A stretch of 64,000 bases of DNA from Thelephora terrestris (Eukaryota > Basidiomycota > Agaricomycetes > Thelephorales > Thelephoraceae). Each line of letters opens with the position of its first letter. The first letter of the stretch is position 1. The notes under the pieces are model-generated. The model did not search any database and was not told the origin of the DNA. It saw nothing but the letters and a program-made list of their open reading frames with translations. Shown here piece after piece: positions 60,581-64,000 of the stretch. The stretch lies in contig WIUZ02000012.1 of assembly GCA_015956445.1 (NCBI GenBank), forward strand, positions 744,001 through 808,000, read 5' to 3'. Position numbers and translations under genes: made by a program.

Positions 60581-62472
60581 ATGGAAGGAACGACCACTGA
60601 CTCCACCATACTGAACGTGAGGCGTACCACCACTTTCCTGGTCTCGCTTTTGGTCGCTTTGTGTTCTGGAACGAACTACGTGTGTAATCTCATGTCGCAC
60701 GCTCGTGATATTCGTGCGAACTGAAAACATTCGAACCCCCTAGGTTTATTCCGGTGTGTTCCATTCACACAAAAATGTGGTGCACGAGCGAGGACAATTT
60801 AATCCATCTAGCTTATGGTCCACAACTCGGATCTCGCCTACGGTTGTCACACACGCAACAGAACTTGGTCGGCCTGAGCGGAAATCGTACGGCTCAAACC
60901 CTTGATCATGTGCACAGTCGATGAGCTCATCAAATCCTCCGCAGTCGGTGTGTATGGGTCAGCACCATTTGTTGGGAAACTTGCAGATTCGAGAGGGCCG
61001 CGGCTCTCTCTGACCCTCTCTTTTTTCCTGCTCCTGACCGGGTACTTGGGTATCAGAGCGGTGTACGATGCTTCAGAGGATAACACGAAGCCTGCAGGAG
61101 GCGGAACACTGTTTACGCTCATCCTGTTCGAGTTCCTCTCCGGGATGGGCAGCGACGCAGGTTATTTTTCGGCGCTCAAGACTGTTGCAAGAAGTTTCCC
61201 CAACAAGATCGTCAGTCTTAGCTCTGGGTCTACAAGGTCGACCACACTCACCCCTCTCTTGGATGTAGCGGACGACTGTGATAGGGATAATCGTTTCCGG
61301 CTTCGGGTTGTCAGCCTTTATCTTTTCTACGATAGCACAGACGATCTTCCTTGGGAACACTTCCGGCTTCTTGCTCACGCTAGCACTCGGGACGGCCTGC
61401 CCGATGGTTCTTGGCTGGTTCTTGGTCCGCCCTTGCCCGTATCCCGAACATGCAGCACAAACGACCATCGAGAGCGATCGTCGGGAAGAACAAGATGATA
61501 CGACGTCCCCCCCAAACGAGACCACCCAGTTGATCAGCAAGAGTGACCACACGCAACTCCCTAGTATCACTGGCCTAACCCTGATGCGTACCATTGACTT
61601 CTGGGTGCTATTCTGGATTATGTCGCTCTGTGAGTGTGTGTGTTATGGCAACGGGGATCGTTGACCAAACGTCTCAAGTAATTGGTTCGGGGATCATGTG
61701 TGAGCAAAGAAATCGGATCATCCCATGTGCAAGAAATATTTAGAGGGCGGGGTTCTTCAGGGATAAACAATGTCGGGCTTATGGCTCGTGCACTTGCGCT
61801 CAAGGAGAATGCAGACGCCGGTGAGGAAGAGAACGTGAGGTGGCAGACACTCCAAGTTTCGACGTTGAGCATCGCGAGTTGCGTTGGTCGTATCTTGATT
61901 GGTATATTTCCCTCGATGTGCAGTTTTGACAAGGTTAAAACTTTTTGCTGGATAGGCGTCACAGCAGACTTCGCAAACCACAGAGGGACAAGGCGTGCTC
62001 GGTGCCTTTCTATCGTCGCCGCGTCTTTCGTTGTTTCTCAGCTGGTTGGCCTTGGTGTCCAGGACATCAAACACCTGCAATACGCGGTTGTCTTGGTCGG
62101 TATTTCATATGGTGGGGTGTTCGGACTGTTGCCAACAATCATCATCGAATGGTTTGGAATGGGTCCGTATACAGTTGCTCATTTCCGTCTAAACTGCGAG
62201 AACTCACGCCCTCTTCCTCGTCGAATGGTCAAACAGACCACTTCTCAGAGAACTGGGGCCTTGTTTCCCTATCCCCGCTCGTAATGGGGAACATATTTTC
62301 CATGGTCTTCGGGCGGATTTTCGACGCCCATTCATCACATAGCGAGCATGGTATGCGTTGCTTTGAGGGAGCGCGGTGTTACTCCGCGAGTCTGTACATG
62401 ACCACCTTGGCTTGCCTTGGTGCCTTTATGTTGGCTGTTGTAGCTGCGAAACGAGACCAGAAGTATGGATAG
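60581..62472 (+). CDS. MFS transporter, Mch1/nodulin-like type, copy 2
   Basis: A 471-aa paralogue of copy 1 with exons 60581-60679, 60744-60753, 60812-60886, 60945-61210, 61269-61629, 61679-61699, 61761-61901, 61956-62162 and 62237-62472. Every exon has exactly the same length as its counterpart. Differences are spread over the protein, with the highest density in the central loop (EHAAQTTIESDRREEQDDTT) and the last exon start (DHFSENWGLVSLSPLVMGN). Introns differ more than exons. All splice sites are canonical and no stop interrupts the model, so both copies appear functional. Different cargo or expression is possible but not shown. Confidence 0.87.
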
Positions 62473-63117
62473 AACTCTTGACAGCCCATAGGCAACCACT
62501 GTTGACACCAGAAATGAACTCTTAACATACTATCCTGCAATGACCACTCAATTTGCCATCTGGTTGTCCATGGGTAAGGTCAAACAGTTTACCAAACACC
62601 GCTATGTCATTCAATGAGGGCTTGTAGTGGGTTATGTTTGTGGTGTAGATAAAGGAAAGACGATAGCAGGGTACATGCTAAGACGTGCGAGAGTGGAAGA
62701 TATCATGGACAACGAAGGAGAAGAGTAAACCAAAAAATGTTGCACAGCTGAAAGCGTGGAAGCGAGGGGGCTGGGACGGGGGGGTACGAGGTGATAGGAT
62801 GGTGTGCGTGTCAAAGCGGAAAACCAAATGAATGAACGATGAAGCGCTTGAAACCGGGTCAAACAATAATTACAAGGGAAAGCGGCGCAAAGGTTACGCC
62901 CATTATGGTATGCCAAGGATATGTGCAGCGGGAATAAGCAAGGAAAACAATTGGACGATTGGACCTTGATTTCGGGGATATCACGTGGAATGGCAAGCAG
63001 AATGCATGAGATCGAGCGGACGAAGAGCAGGGTGCACAGAGTTCGAGGCTTGATCGTAGCCTCCAGGACCACGACTCAGTGGTGCAAGAAGTGGGATATG
63101 AAAACTCAACCAGTACC
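62473..63117. other. Intergenic region
   Basis: About 645 bp between two convergent genes. No supported ORF or repeat; presumably the two 3' UTRs. Confidence 0.5.
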
Positions 63118-64000
63118 TCAAGCCTCACTGAAACTGCTCCTTCTCCTCCTCGAGCTCCTCAAGCTTGGCTTCTCCGTACGGCTCGTGGGTATTGAAACCG
63201 CTCCCGCGTTTTCAGAGACCCATGCAGAGTCCTCCCTCACCTCACTCAAAGCCACGCTTCCGCTCCTGTTCGCCGAACGTGTCACGACGGCCAGGTCGCA
63301 TAGGGAGCTTGAAGCCTGGTGCTTGGGCCTCTTTCCTGCCAAGGTAGGGAGTTTCGAAGGGAGTGCGGGCGAGCTAGGGGTGGGAGTTTTCGGCGGGGCC
63401 TTCTTCGTGGCCGTGGTATTACCGTTGGAATTGGAATTCTCGTCGGACTTGGTATTGATGTTCATCAGCATGGGCTTTGACGTTGTGCTCCTCGTGGTCG
63501 TCCCATGAGCTAGCCTGGGTATCTTATTCGGCGGCTGCGCGCTACTGACGGGCTTCTTGCTCTTTACTGGACTTCCGGTGGTGAGATTATTTGCCTGCCC
63601 CGGCATGATTCTGTTCTTCAGGCTTGTGGTCGATCGGGTCACCCTGGTTGGTCGCTGTTCCGAAGCCGCGACTCTCGTGGTAGGCGCAGCGGAGCGAGGG
63701 GCAGTCTTCTTGACTTTCTGTGGCCGAACTGGACTTGTGGTATCCGTAGTCGTCGTAGTCGTCGTGGTTGTCGCCGCGATGATCGGCGGGAAAACTTCGT
63801 CAGTGTCCTCTTCCTCCCAGTCGTTCGTGCTTTTCCGCTTAGCCACTGGGGTCTTTCGAGGTTGACCAGGTGGGGAAATGAGCTTCGCCTTCTCCTGGGC
63901 GGCAGCGACATGTCTGCTCGGAGTCACAGGCGGCAGCTGCTTTGTAATGAGTGTTGTGGCGGCAGCGGCCGTTGTCGAAGCCTCGTTCATCTCCTCGTCC
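63118..64000 (-). CDS. Low-complexity, basic protein, partial at right edge
   Basis: An open frame on the minus strand from the window edge (reading DEEMNEASTTAAAA) to a stop at 63118, so at least 293 residues of a C-terminal part. It is rich in Thr, Ser, Pro, Lys and Ala with poly-Thr (IIAATTTTTTTTTDTTS) and many basic pairs (KKTAPRS, RSSRRRRSS). No folded domain is visible. The composition suits a disordered tail of a nuclear or cytoskeletal protein, for example the tail of a motor or chromatin protein, but the family cannot be named. The ATG at 63990 is probably internal. Confidence 0.6.
   Translation of the reverse strand, partial: DEEMNEASTTAAAATTLITKQLPPVTPSRHVAAAQEKAKLISPPGQPRKTPVAKRKSTNDWEEEDTDEVFPPIIAATTTTTTTTTDTTSPVRPQKVKKTAPRSAAPTTRVAASEQRPTRVTRSTTSLKNRIMPGQANNLTTGSPVKSKKPVSSAQPPNKIPRLAHGTTTRSTTSKPMLMNINTKSDENSNSNGNTTATKKAPPKTPTPSSPALPSKLPTLAGKRPKHQASSSLCDLAVVTRSANRSGSVALSEVREDSAWVSENAGAVSIPTSRTEKPSLRSSRRRRSSFSEA

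Noticed and set aside
61945-62472. Separate small ORF at the end of the second MFS gene
   Set aside because: Its last part is the final MFS exon; the first part reads the preceding exon and intron in the wrong frame.

Overview
The window looks like a nuclear contig from an agaricomycete (mushroom-forming basidiomycete). The evidence is intron-dense genes with 45-90 nt GT-AG introns, exons down to a few bases, DUF6533-type seven-helix proteins, and two DNA transposons (PIF/Harbinger with a Myb-like partner, and Plavaka) that are common in these fungi. All exon models were built by eye from reading frame, splice consensus and family knowledge; none was checked by a search.

Layout. 1-9.6 kb is a compact + strand gene block: the C-terminal part of a Zn2Cys6-type regulator (zinc cluster off the left edge), a membrane-anchored SDR reductase, an IML2/TTC39 tetratricopeptide protein and an acyl-CoA dehydrogenase. 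9.9-28.2 kb is a transposon-rich island built on three copies of an unclassified ~2.5 kb repeat. The middle copy was hit twice, by a 4.3 kb Harbinger element (12898-17224) and a 6.4 kb Plavaka element (17359-23807), 134 bp apart. Both keep inverted ends, target duplications and apparently open genes. Comparison with the other repeat copies gives both empty sites.

28.3-42 kb returns to host genes: a TetX-like FAD monooxygenase with an apparent frameshift, a putative mitochondrial protein, a glycerophosphodiester phosphodiesterase, an SLC1-type acyltransferase, a 704-aa orphan protein and proteasome subunit alpha 3. 42-48.3 kb holds an F-box-like protein without a visible F-box and two related DUF6533-like genes on either side of a tiny COX14-like gene.

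48.5-64 kb is housekeeping: SNF7 (ESCRT-III, with an expanded acidic repeat), a truncated CAF16-like ABC fragment, CDT2, CDC48, SHG1 (COMPASS), HEM12 (haem synthesis), two tandem MFS transporters with identical exon lengths, and the end of a low-complexity protein running off the right edge. No operon-like logic links the host genes. The clear functional pairings are the transposon gene sets (nuclease plus DNA-binding partner; transposase plus companion), the tandem MFS pair, and the divergent SHG1/HEM12 and SNF7-side/CDT2 promoters.
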